A program made the translations under genes and the position numbers. From positions 1 to 58,659 of the forward strand of contig NZ_BONQ01000158.1 in the NCBI RefSeq assembly GCF_016862795.1: a DNA stretch of 58,659 nucleotides, read 5' to 3'. This document shows positions 1 through 17,245 of the stretch, one piece after another. The notes under the pieces are model-generated. The model had not been told where the DNA came from and ran no database searches. It saw nothing but the letters and a program-made list of their open reading frames with translations. Each line of letters starts with the position of its first letter. Position 1 is the stretch's first letter. The stretch is from Dactylosporangium siamense (GTDB lineage: Bacteria > Actinomycetota > Actinomycetes > Mycobacteriales > Micromonosporaceae).

Positions 1-7808
<7,808 letters not shown>

Positions 7809-7900
7809 GGGCCGCACCGCCTTCGGAAAGAGGGCCCTGAGCCTCCGGCGGCGGACCGCGGACGGGCCGGGCGTGAGCGGGAAGTCGAGTATCACGCGGG

Positions 7901-7929
7901 TCCGCCGCGGCCCGGCGGGCCGCGGCGGA
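7901..7929. terminator. Strong GC hairpin in the PKS-L leader (terminator or attenuator)
   Basis: A perfect 13-bp stem (TCCGCCGCGGCCC and its complement at 7917-7929) closes on a 3-base GGC loop. It lies between the MITE-like element and the PKS-L start. There is no U-tract, as is common for actinomycete terminators. It could end the NRPS-1/TE/mbtH transcript or limit read-through into PKS-L. The 7809-7900 stretch downstream of it shows no convincing -35/-10 pair. Confidence 0.6.
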
Positions 7930-7946
7930 TCTCTAGCAGAACGCTT

Positions 7947-8111
7947 AGGGGCTGTATCGAAGTGGGGGTTGGAGCGAGGCGAGGCTCAAGCGTCGGCTGG
8001 GGCCGCGCCGGGCGCGCCTGGATACCGGGGTTGTATCCAGGCGTGACCGGCGCGGGTCCAGGCGGCGCCTGAGTCCGCCGCAGCCCGACCATCCACTTCG
8101 ATACAGCCCCT
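7947..8111. mobile_element. 165-bp MITE-like palindromic element between mbtH and PKS-L
   Basis: The arms are a perfect 19-bp inverted repeat, AGGGGCTGTATCGAAGTGG at 7947-7965 and its complement at 8093-8111. The apex is a perfect 11-bp stem (CGCCTGGATAC 8015-8025; complement 8033-8043) with a 7-base loop. The centre of both is 8029. Between them 30 of 49 positions also match, so about 60 of 79 pairs are symmetrical. It has no coding capacity. A weaker match continues about 10 bases outside each arm (CAGAACGCTT against CAGAGCGTAT). No target-site duplication was obvious. The right arm supplies the TAG stop of the mbtH-like gene. The form suggests a miniature inverted-repeat element, but a large processing hairpin is an alternative. 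Confidence 0.7.
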
Positions 8112-8322
8112 ATACGCTCTGGTGCTCCATCGCGCGGCGCAGGCTCAGCGGGCGCATGTCGGTCCAGACCTCGGTGACGTGGGCGAGGCACTCGTCCTTC
8201 GTGCCGGAGAAGCCGGCATCGCGCCAGCCGGCCGGGACGTCGCGGCCGTCGGCCCAGATCGAGTACTGCTCCTCGTCGTTGACCACCACGGTGTAGCGGC
8301 GGCTGTCATCGTCGTCGGCCAT
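8110..8322 (-). CDS. MbtH-like NRPS accessory protein
   Basis: This 70-residue protein carries the MbtH family pattern: [19 protein letters not shown], then [18 protein letters not shown]. Family members bind adenylation domains and support their folding and activity, so it probably serves the four A domains of NRPS-1 and NRPS-2. The usual SxWP reads SIWA here, a small departure. ATG 8322 has GAGAGGA eight bases upstream. It follows the type II TE by 29 bp. Its TAG stop lies on the edge of the palindromic element, so the last residue or two may derive from the insertion, but the length is normal for the family. Confidence 0.95.
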   Translation of the reverse strand: MADDDDSRRYTVVVNDEEQYSIWADGRDVPAGWRDAGFSGTKDECLAHVTEVWTDMRPLSLRRAMEHQSV

Positions 8323-8351
8323 GTCGGTGTCCTCTCAAAGATGGGTGCGGT

Positions 8352-9107
8352 TCAGCGCAGGGCGAGCTCGTCGGCGAGCCGGCCGGTGACGAGGCCGCCG
8401 TGAGCCAGGACGGCGAAGTGGTCGCCGGGCAGGACCCGCCGGTCGAAGCGGCCGGAGGTCACCGCGGCCCACCCGTCGACGTCCTCCGGGGTGGACACGG
8501 TGTCGCCGGCACCGACGTACGCGCTGACCGGGCAGGTGAGCGGGGGGCCCGGTTCGGGGACGTACCGTTCGACCATCGCCATGTCGGCCCGCAGCACCGG
8601 CAGGTAGATCTCGGCGATCTGCGGGTCGTCGAGCACCGCGGCGGGGATGCCGCCGTGCCGGGCCTGCATCGCCCGGCCGAACTCGAGGTCCGGCAGGTGG
8701 CTGAGCGCCGGCATGCGGGCCGCGCCGCCGGGCCGGTTCGCGCCGGCGACCACGAGTCGGGTCGGGCTCAGCTGGTACTCCCGGCGCAGGTGACGGGCCA
8801 GCTCGTAGGCGATGAGCGCGCCCATGCTGTTGCCCAGCAGAGCAAACGGCACATCCAGCGCCGGCAGCAGCGCCTCGGTGAGACCCGGGACGAGGTCGAC
8901 GACGCCCGTCGGCAGCGGCTCACCGAAGCGGGACTCCCGCCCGGGCAGCTGCACCGGGCACACCTCCAGCCCGTAGGGCAGGTCCTGCTGCCACGTCCGG
9001 AACGCGGAGGCGGCGCCGCCGGCGTGCGGGAAGCAGAAGACCCGCAGGACCGTGCCGGCGGTGCGCCGCCGGTTGGGCAGCCAGGGATTGGTCATGAGGT
9101 CACTCAC
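8352..9107 (-). CDS. Type II (editing) thioesterase of the NRPS-1 operon
   Basis: An alpha/beta-hydrolase of 251 residues from GTG 9107. It has the N-terminal FCFPHAGG typical of type II thioesterases, nucleophile Ser94 in GNSMG (usually GHSMG), Asp202 in GAGDTVS and His230 in PGDHF. Such enzymes clear misprimed or stalled acyl groups from carrier proteins. The start is ambiguous. GTG 9107 overlaps the NRPS-1 stop by 8 bases; ATG 9095 begins 4 bases after that stop and would remove four residues (MSDL). Either way translation is probably coupled to NRPS-1. A second type II TE sits next to PKS-R, so each arm of the cluster has its own. Confidence 0.93.
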   Translation of the reverse strand: MSDLMTNPWLPNRRRTAGTVLRVFCFPHAGGAASAFRTWQQDLPYGLEVCPVQLPGRESRFGEPLPTGVVDLVPGLTEALLPALDVPFALLGNSMGALIAYELARHLRREYQLSPTRLVVAGANRPGGAARMPALSHLPDLEFGRAMQARHGGIPAAVLDDPQIAEIYLPVLRADMAMVERYVPEPGPPLTCPVSAYVGAGDTVSTPEDVDGWAAVTSGRFDRRVLPGDHFAVLAHGGLVTGRLADELALR

Positions 9108-12100
9108 CAGCGGTCACCGTCTTCGCGGAGGGGTCGCGGACATCCAGGGGTCGGCAGCACCGGGTCTGTGGGTCGGCGACAACCTCGGCGAGCAGCGTCG
9201 TGAAGCGCCTGGCGAGCCGCCACACGGTCGGCTCGTCGAACAGGTCCGCGCTGTATTCGAGCAGGCCCTCGATGCCGAGGTGGGCACCGTCCGGGCCGAG
9301 CTGCTCCCGCAGCATCAGGTTCAGGTCGAACTTGGCGGTGCTCGACGCCGTCGGCTCGATCCGCATCCGCAGCCCGGGCAGCTCCAGGGTCTCCCGGTCG
9401 GTGTCGTCGGCGACGATCATCACCTGGAACAGCGGATGCCGGGACCCGGACCGGGCCGGGTTCAGCGCGCGGACCAGATGGTCGAAGGGCACATCCTGGT
9501 GCGCGTAGGCCTCCAGGTCCGCGTCGCGGACGCGGGCCAGCAGGTCGGTGAACGCCGGGTCGCCGGACGTGTCGGTGCGCAGCACGAGCGTGTTGACGAA
9601 GAACCCGACGAGGTCGTCGAGGGCCGGGTCGGCGCGACCGGCGACGGGCGTGCCGAGCGGGATGTCCGTGCCGGCGCCGACGCTGGTGAGCAACGCCGCG
9701 AACGCGGCCTGCGCCGCCATGAACGTGCTGGCCCGGTGCCCCCTCGCGAGGACCGCGAGGCCGTCGTGGACACCGGCGGGCACGGTGAAGCGGATCCCGC
9801 CGCCGGCGGACGTCGGCACCGCCGGGCGGGGCCGGTCGAACGGCAGCGCCAGCTCGGCCGGGATCTTCGCCAGCGCCCGGCGCCAGAACGCGGTCTGCCG
9901 CGACAGCAGACTGCGCATGTTGCGCGGCGAGCCGAGCAGCTCCTGCTGCCAGAGGGTGTAGTCGGCGTACTGGGCCGGCGGCGGCTCCCACCGGACCCGG
10001 TCGCCGGCCGCCCGGGCGGCGTACGCCCGCGCCAGGTCGGCGGCGAGGGGCACCATCGACCAGCCGTCGCACGCGATGTGGTGCAGCACGACGCACAGCA
10101 CGTGCTCGTCCGGGCCCACGCGCAGCAGCCAGGCCCGCAGCGGCAGGTCCGCCTCCAGCCGGAACGCGGTGCCGACCGCGGCCTCCAGCGCGGTGTCGGC
10201 GCCGTCCGGGCCGCAGTCCACGACGGTCAGGCCGACCTGCGGCGTGGCGTCCGCGGCGGGCACGACCCGCTGCGTGGCGACGCCGCCGACCTCCACGACG
10301 GTGGTGCGCAGGCTCTCGTGCCGGGCGACGACGTCCCGCAGCGCACCGGCGAGGGCGCCGGCGTCCAGGGCGCCGGTGAGCCGGATCGACAGCGGCACGT
10401 TGTACGTCGCGCTCGGGCCGGTCAGCTGGTACAGGAACCACAGCCGCTGCTGGGCGAACGACAGCGGCACGGCCTCGGGGCGTGGCCCCGGCACCAGCGC
10501 TGGTCTGGTCGTGCCGGCGGCACCGTCGAGGCGGGCCGCGAGCCCCGCCGGGGTCGGCGCCTCGAACACGGCCCGCACCGGCAGCTCGACGCCCAGGTCG
10601 GTGCGGATCCGGGCGACGAGGCGGGTGGCGAGCATCGAGTGGCCGCCAAGGGCGAAGAAGTCGTCCTCGACACCGATCCCCGGTCGGTCCAGGACCTCCC
10701 CCCACACCTGCACCATCGAGGCCTCGGCGGGGGTGCGGGGTGCCACGTAGGTGGTGATGACGGCCTGCAGCGGCACGGTGGCCAGGGCGCGCTCGTCGGT
10801 CTTGCCGCTGGCCAGCAGCGGCAGCGCGGGCATCGGCACCAGCCGGGTCGGGACCATCGCCGCGGGCAGCACCGCCCGCAGCCGCTTGAGCACGCCGGCG
10901 GCGGCCGGGGGCGGGGCGTCGCCGTGGGCGACGAAACCGACGAGGGTCGGCTCGCCGTCGACGTCGCGCACGAGCACGGCCGCGTCCAGGACCCCGGGCA
11001 CGTCCCGCAGCGCCGTGGTGACCTCGCCGAGCTCGATCCGCACCCCGCGGAGCTTCACCTGGGTGTCGGCGCGGCGCAGGAACAACAGCTGGCCGTCGTC
11101 GTCCCAGCGGACCAGGTCGCCGGTGCGGTACATGCGCCCGCCGGGCGGGCCGAACGGGTCGGGGATGAACGCGGCGGCGGTGAGGTCGGGCCGGTCCAGG
11201 TAACCGTGCGCGAGCCCGGCGCCGGCGAGGTGCAGCTGCCCGACCGCGCCGGGTGGGACCGGGCGCAGCTGCTCGTCCAGGACGTACGCGCGGGTGCCGG
11301 CGACCGGCCGGCCGATCGGGATCCGGGCCGGCAGCGCGTCGCGGTGCGCCCGCCACGAGGTGGCCTCGACCGCCGCCTCGGTCGGCCCGTACAGGTTGAC
11401 CAGTTCGAGGTCGAGCGTGTCCAGGCAGCGGGCGGCGAGCTCGGCGGTCAGCTTCTCCCCGCCGCAGAGGATGTGCCGCAGGCTCGGGCACCGCCCGGCG
11501 TCGACGACGTCGAGGAAGTGGCGCATCGTCGTCGGGACGAACCGCACCGACGTCACCGCGAACCGCTCGATGGTCCGGGCGATGTACTCGGGGTCGCGGT
11601 AGCCGTCGGGTTCGGCGAGCACGAGCGTGGCGCCGGCCGCGAGCGTGGCGAACAGCTCCAGCAGCGACGGGTCGAAGGTGATCGGTGTCTTGAACAGCAC
11701 CCGGTCGGCCGGCGTGACGAGACCCTCGTCGACGTACCACCGCAACGTGTTCAGGATCGCGTGGTGCGGCACGAGGATGCCCTTGGGCCGCCCGGTGGAG
11801 CCGGACGTGAAGAGCAGGTAGGCCGCATCGCCGGGCAGCGGCGCGGCAGCCGCGGGCAGCGGCGCGGCGTCGGTGTCGGCGCCGGCGTCGTCGTCGTCGA
11901 TGAGGGCGATCGTCACGTCGGGCAGCAGGTCGCGGTGGGCGCGGTCGGTCACCACGACGGCCGGGCGGGCGTCGCGCAGCAGCGACGCGATCCTGACCGT
12001 GGGGGCGTCGAGGTCGACGGGCATGAACGCGGCGCCGGCCTTGCCCGCGGCGTAGGCGGCGGCGACGAGCCCGGCACCGCGGGGCACCGCCAGGGCGACC

Positions 12101-15100
12101 AGGCCGTCGCGTCCCGCGCCGAGGGCGTGCAGCCTCGCGGCGAGCCGCGCCGCCCGGGCGTCCAGCTCCGCGTAGGTGACCGGTCCGTCCGCCCCGTCGA
12201 GGGCGACGGCGTGCGGGTGCTGCCGGGCCTGCGCCTCGACCAGCGCCGGCAGCGTCGCCGGCGCCCCGGGTCCGGGCGGCACCGGGGTGCCGCCGCTCGG
12301 CCAGGTGTGCAGCACGAGGTCGCGTTCGGTGCCGTCCATGACGTCCAGCGCGGCGCAGCGCACGTCCGGGTCCGCGGCCACGGCGGCGAGCACCCGCAGC
12401 AGCCGGGTGGTGAGCCGGGCCGCGTCCGCGGGCTCGAAGCGGTCGGTGCGGTAGCGCAGCTCGGCCCGGATGCCGGCGCACTGCCCGTCGGCGGCGAAGC
12501 GCTCCCGCAGGACCAGCACCAGGTCGAACGTCGAGGTCGTCGCCGCCACCGGCTCCTCGGCGATCAGGAGACCGGACAGCTGCGCGTGGACCTGTTCGGT
12601 GCCGTCGGCGACCAGCATCACCTGGAAGAACGCGCTGCGGCCCTCGGCGCGGGGCGGGTTGAGGGCCAGGACGAGATGCTCGAACGGCACGTCCTGGTGC
12701 GCGTACGCGGCGAGGTCGGTGTCACGGACCCGGTCCAGCAGTTCACGGAACGTCGGGTCGCCGGACGTGTCGGTGCGCAGCACGAGCGTGTTGACGAAGA
12801 AGCCGACCAGGTCGTCGAGGGCCTCGTCGAGACGGCCGGCGACCGGGCTGCCGATGGGGATGTCGGTGCCGGCGCCCAGCCGGGTGAGCAGCGCGGCGAG
12901 GGCGGCCTGCACGACCATGAAGACGCTGCCGCGGGCGCGCCTGGCCAGCTGCGCCAGGGCGGCGTGCAGGGCGGGCTCGACGGTGAAGCGCACGTCGGCG
13001 CCGTCCGCCGAGCCGGAGGCGCCGGTGCCGCTGCCGGGCAGTTCCAGGGCGTCGGGGGCGCCGGTCAGGGCGTCGCGCCAGTAGGCGACCTGCCGGCTCA
13101 GGACGCTGCCGGGGTCGGTCTCCGCGCCGAGGAGCTGCTGCTGCCAGAGGGTGTAGTCGGCGTACTGCACCGGCAGCGGCGCCCACGCGGGCGGGTTGCC
13201 GTCGCGGCGGGCGGCGTAGGCGGTGGTGAGGTCGCGCGCCAGCGGCGTGACCGACCAGGCGTCGGCGGCGATGTGGTGCAGGACCGCGACCACGACGTGC
13301 TCGTCGGCGCCGAGCGCGAACAGGTGCACGCGCAGCGGCAGGTCGGCGGTGAGGTCGAACGGCGCGGCGGCCGCGGCGGCGACGGCGCCGGGCAGGTCGC
13401 CGGGGTGCACGGCCTCGGTCTGGAACGGGACCCGCACCGCGGCGGCCGGCGTGATCTGCTGCACCGCGGACCCGGCGACGGTGCGCACCGTCGTGCGCAG
13501 CGACTCGTGCCGGGCGACCACGTCACGGAACGCGGCTTGCAGCGCGTCGCGGTCCAGGATGCCGGTCAACCGCAGCGCGAGCGGGATGTTGTACGTGGCG
13601 GAGGGCCCCTCGAACTCGTGCAGGAACCACAGCCGCTGCTGCGCAGGCGACAGCGTCACGACCGCCGGGCGGTCGGTGGCGGCCGTCAGCGCGGGCCGGG
13701 TCCCGATCTCGCCCGCACCGGTCGCGGCGCCGGCCTCGAGACCGCCCGCGATGCCGGCGATCGTCGGGGTCTCGAAGAGCGCCCGGATCGTCAGCTCCAC
13801 GCCCAGCGCGGTGCGGGCCCGGCTGACCAGCCGCGTCGCCAGCAGCGAGTGCCCGCCGAGGGCGAAGAAGTCGTCCTCGACGCCGATCCGCTCGCGGTCG
13901 AACACCTCCGACCACACCTCGGCGAGGCGCCGCTCGAGGTCGGTGCGCGGGGCGACGTAGGCGCGGCGGGCGATCTGGACGCCGTCGGTGCCGCGGGCCA
14001 GCAGCGCCGCCCGGTCGATCTTGCCGTTGCGGCTGGCGGGCAGCGCGGTGTGCAGCACGTAGCCGTCGGGGACCATGTAGCGCGGCAGCCGCCCGCCGAG
14101 CTGCTCGTGCCAGTCGGCGAGTTGCCCGGACTCGTGGTGCCCGGACGCGTCGGATCCGCCGGTGGCGACGTGGGCGACGAGCCGGTCGTCGCCGTCGGTG
14201 TCGCCGCGGTGCGGCAGGACGACGACCTCGGCGGCGCCGGTGACGGCGCGGACCGCAGCCTCGACCTCGCCGAGCTCGATCCGGTAGCCGCGGATCTTCA
14301 CCTGGTGGTCGCGGCGGCCGAGGTACTCGATGGTGAGCCCGTCGCCGCGCCGGCGGTAGCGGGCCAGGTCCCCGGTGCGGTACAGCCGCGCGCCGGGAAC
14401 GGCCGCGTGCGGGTGCGGGACGAACGCGGCGGCGGTGAGGTCCGGCCGGCCGGCGTAGCCGCGGGCCAGGGCGCCGCCGACGTACAGCATGCCGGGCACG
14501 CCGACCGGGACCGGCCGCAGGTCGTCGTCGAGCACGTACGCCTCGGCGTTCGGGTACGGCCCGCCGATGAGGCACAGCGCACCGCCGTCGTCGGCCCGGT
14601 CGTGCACGAGGTAGGTGCTGTCGATGGTCGCCTCGGTCAGCCCGTAGGAGTTGACGACCTCCCCGCCGGGCCCGAGCAGCGCCCGCAGCCGGACGAGGTC
14701 GTCGGCGTGCACGAGGTCGGAGCCGACGATCAGCAGCCGCATCCCGGGCAGGCGCGCGCCGGTCGCGGCGGCGTGCTCGGCGAGGCGCCGGGCGACCAGC
14801 GGCACGAACTCCGCGCAGTCCACGGCCTCCCGCCGCAGCAGGTCCAGCAGTTGCTCCGGCTGCAGCAGCAGGTCGCGGGGGCACAGCACGAGCCGGGCGC
14901 CGTTGCACAGGGCGCGGGTGAGGTCGCCGACGAAGACGTCGAAGCCGAAGTTGGCCATCTGCAGCACCGACGTGATCCGGTCCGGCAGCCGGTACGCCCG
15001 TTCCCAGCCGCGCTGCACGGCCAGCAGCGCGTCGTCGGTGACCATGACGCCCTTGGGCCGGCCCGTCGACCCCGACGTGTAGATGACGTAGGCGAGCGCG

Positions 15101-17067
15101 CCGGGAGGCCGCCGCGAAAGCGGGACGGCGGCCACGTCCGTGGCGTCCTCGTCGAGGCACACGCCAGTGCCGTCGAACTGTGCGGCCAGGGCGGTGGTGG
15201 TGACCGCGACCCGTACCCCGGCGTCCGCGGCGACCGCGGCGCGGCGGGCGACGGGCTGGTCCGGGTCGAGCGCGACGAACGCAGCACCGGCCTTCCACAC
15301 GCCGAGGACCGCGACGACGAGACCGGCGCCGCGGGGCAGGAGCACCCCGACCCGGTCCTCGACGCCGGCGCCATGCGCCCGCAGCCGCCGGGCGAGCGTC
15401 TCCGCGCGGGTGTCGAGGTCCGCGTAGGACAGTCGTTCGCCGTCGTGCACGACCGCTATCGCCGCCGGGGTCGCCGCCGCGCGCGCCTCGAACAGCTCCA
15501 GGACGTTGCGGGCGGCGACCGGCGGGGTCACGGGTCCGCGGCCGGCGGCGAGCAGCTCCCGGCGCTGCGCCGGCGGGGTCAGCTCCAGGGCGTCGACGCG
15601 GTCGCCGGGCCGGGCGGTCAGGCCGCGCAGCACGTGCTCGTACATGGCCGCGAACCCGTGCACGGTGGCCGCGTCGAACAGGGCCGTGTCGTATTCGAAG
15701 ATGACGGTGAGACCACGGCCGACGGCGAGCATGTCGACGAACAGGTCGACCTTCGCGACCGCGGCGGGCGGCGTCACCACCGACGCGTGCACCCCGGTCG
15801 GGTGCGGCATGACCCTGGCCCGGTCGAGGTTGAAGAACGTGCGCAGCAGCGGTCCCGGGTCGGCGCCGTCGGTGCGCAGCAGCTCGATGCTGAAGTCGGG
15901 GTGGTCGTAGGCGCCGATGAGCGCCTGCTGCACGGCGTGGACCTGCTCGGCGAAGGTGGCGGCGCCATCGCGGGTCAGCCGGATCGGCAGCACCGTGTTG
16001 CAATGCCCGACGAGCACGTCGGCGCCGGGGTGGTCACGCTGGGCCACCGGGATGCCGACCACGACGTCGTCCTCGCCGGTGAGCCGGTGCAGCAGGTGCG
16101 CGTACGCGGCGAACAGCACCGTGAAGAGCGTGCTGTGCAGCTCCCGGGCGCGGGTGGCGGCGAGGTCCGCGACGGCGGGGTCCAGCGCCAGGTCGAGGCG
16201 GGCGGCCCGGCCGGCGCCACGGGCGGGCCGGGGGCGGTCCAGGGGCAGCTGCAGCACCGGGCGCGGCCCGCGGAGCCGTTCGGTCCAGTACGCCGCCGCG
16301 GCGGCCCCGGCCGGGCCCTCGCGGCGGGCCGTCAGGCGGGCGACGTGCTCCCGGTACACCGGGGCGGGCACGAGCCCGGCGGAGACGCCGCCGCGCAGCT
16401 GCTCGTACAGCCGCAGCAGCTCGTCGATGACGACGACGAACGACCATCCGTCCACGACGCTGTGGTGGACGAGCAGGTGCAGCTGGTGGTGCTCGGGGGC
16501 GAGGCGCAGCAGCGCGGCGCGTAGCAGCGGCCCGCGGGTCAGGTCGAACGTCTCCCGCACCCGCCCGTCGAGCCATGCGGTGCGGCCGGCGCCGACGTCC
16601 ACGACGGGCAGCTCGACCGGCGCGTGCGGCAGCACCCGCTGCCAGGCGCCGTCCTCGGAGAAGACGGTGCGGAGGCTGTCGTGCCGCGATACCACAGTGT
16701 CCAGCGCGCGGTGCAGCGTCGCGGCGTCCAGCGGCCCGGCCAGGTCCAGCAGCACGGTCTCGTTGTAGGCCTGGGACGAGGCGTCGCCGAGCTGGTCGAG
16801 GAACCAGATCTCCCGCTGCGTCGGCGACAGCGGATAGGGCTCCCCCGTCGTCGGCGGCCGCTCGGGTACCTCCGGCGCGGCGATCCAGGGGCCGGCGGTC
16901 CCGGCCGCGGCGGCAGCGGCACCGGCCGGTGCCGCTGCGGCGGTCTCGGCTCCGGTCTCGCTGATCAACGCGAACACGTGGGCCATGACCCTCGCGTGCA
17001 CATCCAGCAGCCGCTCGACCGATGCTTCCAGCTCCGTCTGCGTCGTCCAGTCGTCCGTCGGCCGCAC
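9100..17067 (-). CDS. Nonribosomal peptide synthetase NRPS-1, C-A-PCP-C-A-PCP-C
   Basis: 2655 residues. Rough domains: C1 75-480 (HHSVVDG), A1 500-1000, PCP1 1040-1110 (LGGHSL), C2 1125-1545 (HHIAADA), A2 1580-2080, PCP2 2110-2180 (LGGHSM), C3 2195-2620 (HHIACDG), then only a short tail. There is no epimerase, methyltransferase or TE. Both A domains have [10 protein letters not shown] and the A10 lysine. Read by eye, the A1 specificity residues are DVGEIGSID, the published ornithine-type code; Glu278 fits a basic side chain. The A2 residues read DPLRLGLVE, which I cannot assign. The protein ends in a C domain with no following A or PCP, so its acceptor must be another protein or a small molecule. 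Start GTG 17067 has GGGGGA close upstream; it is likely but not certain. Confidence 0.95.
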   Translation of the reverse strand: MRPTDDWTTQTELEASVERLLDVHARVMAHVFALISETGAETAAAAPAGAAAAAAGTAGPWIAAPEVPERPPTTGEPYPLSPTQREIWFLDQLGDASSQAYNETVLLDLAGPLDAATLHRALDTVVSRHDSLRTVFSEDGAWQRVLPHAPVELPVVDVGAGRTAWLDGRVRETFDLTRGPLLRAALLRLAPEHHQLHLLVHHSVVDGWSFVVVIDELLRLYEQLRGGVSAGLVPAPVYREHVARLTARREGPAGAAAAAYWTERLRGPRPVLQLPLDRPRPARGAGRAARLDLALDPAVADLAATRARELHSTLFTVLFAAYAHLLHRLTGEDDVVVGIPVAQRDHPGADVLVGHCNTVLPIRLTRDGAATFAEQVHAVQQALIGAYDHPDFSIELLRTDGADPGPLLRTFFNLDRARVMPHPTGVHASVVTPPAAVAKVDLFVDMLAVGRGLTVIFEYDTALFDAATVHGFAAMYEHVLRGLTARPGDRVDALELTPPAQRRELLAAGRGPVTPPVAARNVLELFEARAAATPAAIAVVHDGERLSYADLDTRAETLARRLRAHGAGVEDRVGVLLPRGAGLVVAVLGVWKAGAAFVALDPDQPVARRAAVAADAGVRVAVTTTALAAQFDGTGVCLDEDATDVAAVPLSRRPPGALAYVIYTSGSTGRPKGVMVTDDALLAVQRGWERAYRLPDRITSVLQMANFGFDVFVGDLTRALCNGARLVLCPRDLLLQPEQLLDLLRREAVDCAEFVPLVARRLAEHAAATGARLPGMRLLIVGSDLVHADDLVRLRALLGPGGEVVNSYGLTEATIDSTYLVHDRADDGGALCLIGGPYPNAEAYVLDDDLRPVPVGVPGMLYVGGALARGYAGRPDLTAAAFVPHPHAAVPGARLYRTGDLARYRRRGDGLTIEYLGRRDHQVKIRGYRIELGEVEAAVRAVTGAAEVVVLPHRGDTDGDDRLVAHVATGGSDASGHHESGQLADWHEQLGGRLPRYMVPDGYVLHTALPASRNGKIDRAALLARGTDGVQIARRAYVAPRTDLERRLAEVWSEVFDRERIGVEDDFFALGGHSLLATRLVSRARTALGVELTIRALFETPTIAGIAGGLEAGAATGAGEIGTRPALTAATDRPAVVTLSPAQQRLWFLHEFEGPSATYNIPLALRLTGILDRDALQAAFRDVVARHESLRTTVRTVAGSAVQQITPAAAVRVPFQTEAVHPGDLPGAVAAAAAAPFDLTADLPLRVHLFALGADEHVVVAVLHHIAADAWSVTPLARDLTTAYAARRDGNPPAWAPLPVQYADYTLWQQQLLGAETDPGSVLSRQVAYWRDALTGAPDALELPGSGTGASGSADGADVRFTVEPALHAALAQLARRARGSVFMVVQAALAALLTRLGAGTDIPIGSPVAGRLDEALDDLVGFFVNTLVLRTDTSGDPTFRELLDRVRDTDLAAYAHQDVPFEHLVLALNPPRAEGRSAFFQVMLVADGTEQVHAQLSGLLIAEEPVAATTSTFDLVLVLRERFAADGQCAGIRAELRYRTDRFEPADAARLTTRLLRVLAAVAADPDVRCAALDVMDGTERDLVLHTWPSGGTPVPPGPGAPATLPALVEAQARQHPHAVALDGADGPVTYAELDARAARLAARLHALGAGRDGLVALAVPRGAGLVAAAYAAGKAGAAFMPVDLDAPTVRIASLLRDARPAVVVTDRAHRDLLPDVTIALIDDDDAGADTDAAPLPAAAAPLPGDAAYLLFTSGSTGRPKGILVPHHAILNTLRWYVDEGLVTPADRVLFKTPITFDPSLLELFATLAAGATLVLAEPDGYRDPEYIARTIERFAVTSVRFVPTTMRHFLDVVDAGRCPSLRHILCGGEKLTAELAARCLDTLDLELVNLYGPTEAAVEATSWRAHRDALPARIPIGRPVAGTRAYVLDEQLRPVPPGAVGQLHLAGAGLAHGYLDRPDLTAAAFIPDPFGPPGGRMYRTGDLVRWDDDGQLLFLRRADTQVKLRGVRIELGEVTTALRDVPGVLDAAVLVRDVDGEPTLVGFVAHGDAPPPAAAGVLKRLRAVLPAAMVPTRLVPMPALPLLASGKTDERALATVPLQAVITTYVAPRTPAEASMVQVWGEVLDRPGIGVEDDFFALGGHSMLATRLVARIRTDLGVELPVRAVFEAPTPAGLAARLDGAAGTTRPALVPGPRPEAVPLSFAQQRLWFLYQLTGPSATYNVPLSIRLTGALDAGALAGALRDVVARHESLRTTVVEVGGVATQRVVPAADATPQVGLTVVDCGPDGADTALEAAVGTAFRLEADLPLRAWLLRVGPDEHVLCVVLHHIACDGWSMVPLAADLARAYAARAAGDRVRWEPPPAQYADYTLWQQELLGSPRNMRSLLSRQTAFWRRALAKIPAELALPFDRPRPAVPTSAGGGIRFTVPAGVHDGLAVLARGHRASTFMAAQAAFAALLTSVGAGTDIPLGTPVAGRADPALDDLVGFFVNTLVLRTDTSGDPAFTDLLARVRDADLEAYAHQDVPFDHLVRALNPARSGSRHPLFQVMIVADDTDRETLELPGLRMRIEPTASSTAKFDLNLMLREQLGPDGAHLGIEGLLEYSADLFDEPTVWRLARRFTTLLAEVVADPQTRCCRPLDVRDPSAKTVTAGE

Positions 17068-17245
17068 AGGTCCCCCGTCTCGATGGTGCCCGCGACTGAC
17101 CGTAGGCGGTGGGTCCTAGCACAATCCTCACACTTCACCGGTCCCCGGCGATTGCCCGCCGCTCTTAACAAACTCCCTAGTCCCCGTCGTGTTGCCTGTC
17201 ACCAGACGCGGCGTGACGACGCCCGCGCGCGACGGAGGGACCCCG
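17068..17245. promoter_or_regulatory. Divergent promoter region between NRPS-1 and NRPS-2
   Basis: These 178 bp separate the two oppositely transcribed NRPS genes and must hold both promoters. A relatively AT-rich patch lies at 17164-17180 (CTTAACAAACTCCCTAG). It includes TCCCTAG, which matches one half of the palindrome seen at 26209 and 32012, but the other half is poor. A GGAGGGA at 17234-17240 is the ribosome site for NRPS-2. No confident -35/-10 pair was found. Confidence 0.5.

Noticed and set aside
9052-16524. A 2490-codon open frame on the plus strand opposite NRPS-1
   Set aside because: It is antisense to a fully supported NRPS. Long open antisense frames are expected at this GC content, and its translation is low-complexity and rich in Gly, Arg, Val and Gln without any recognisable domain.
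17189-17245. An N-terminal extension of NRPS-2 from an upstream in-frame start
   Set aside because: GGAGGGA is placed correctly for ATG 17246, and the extra 19 residues look like translated leader sequence.
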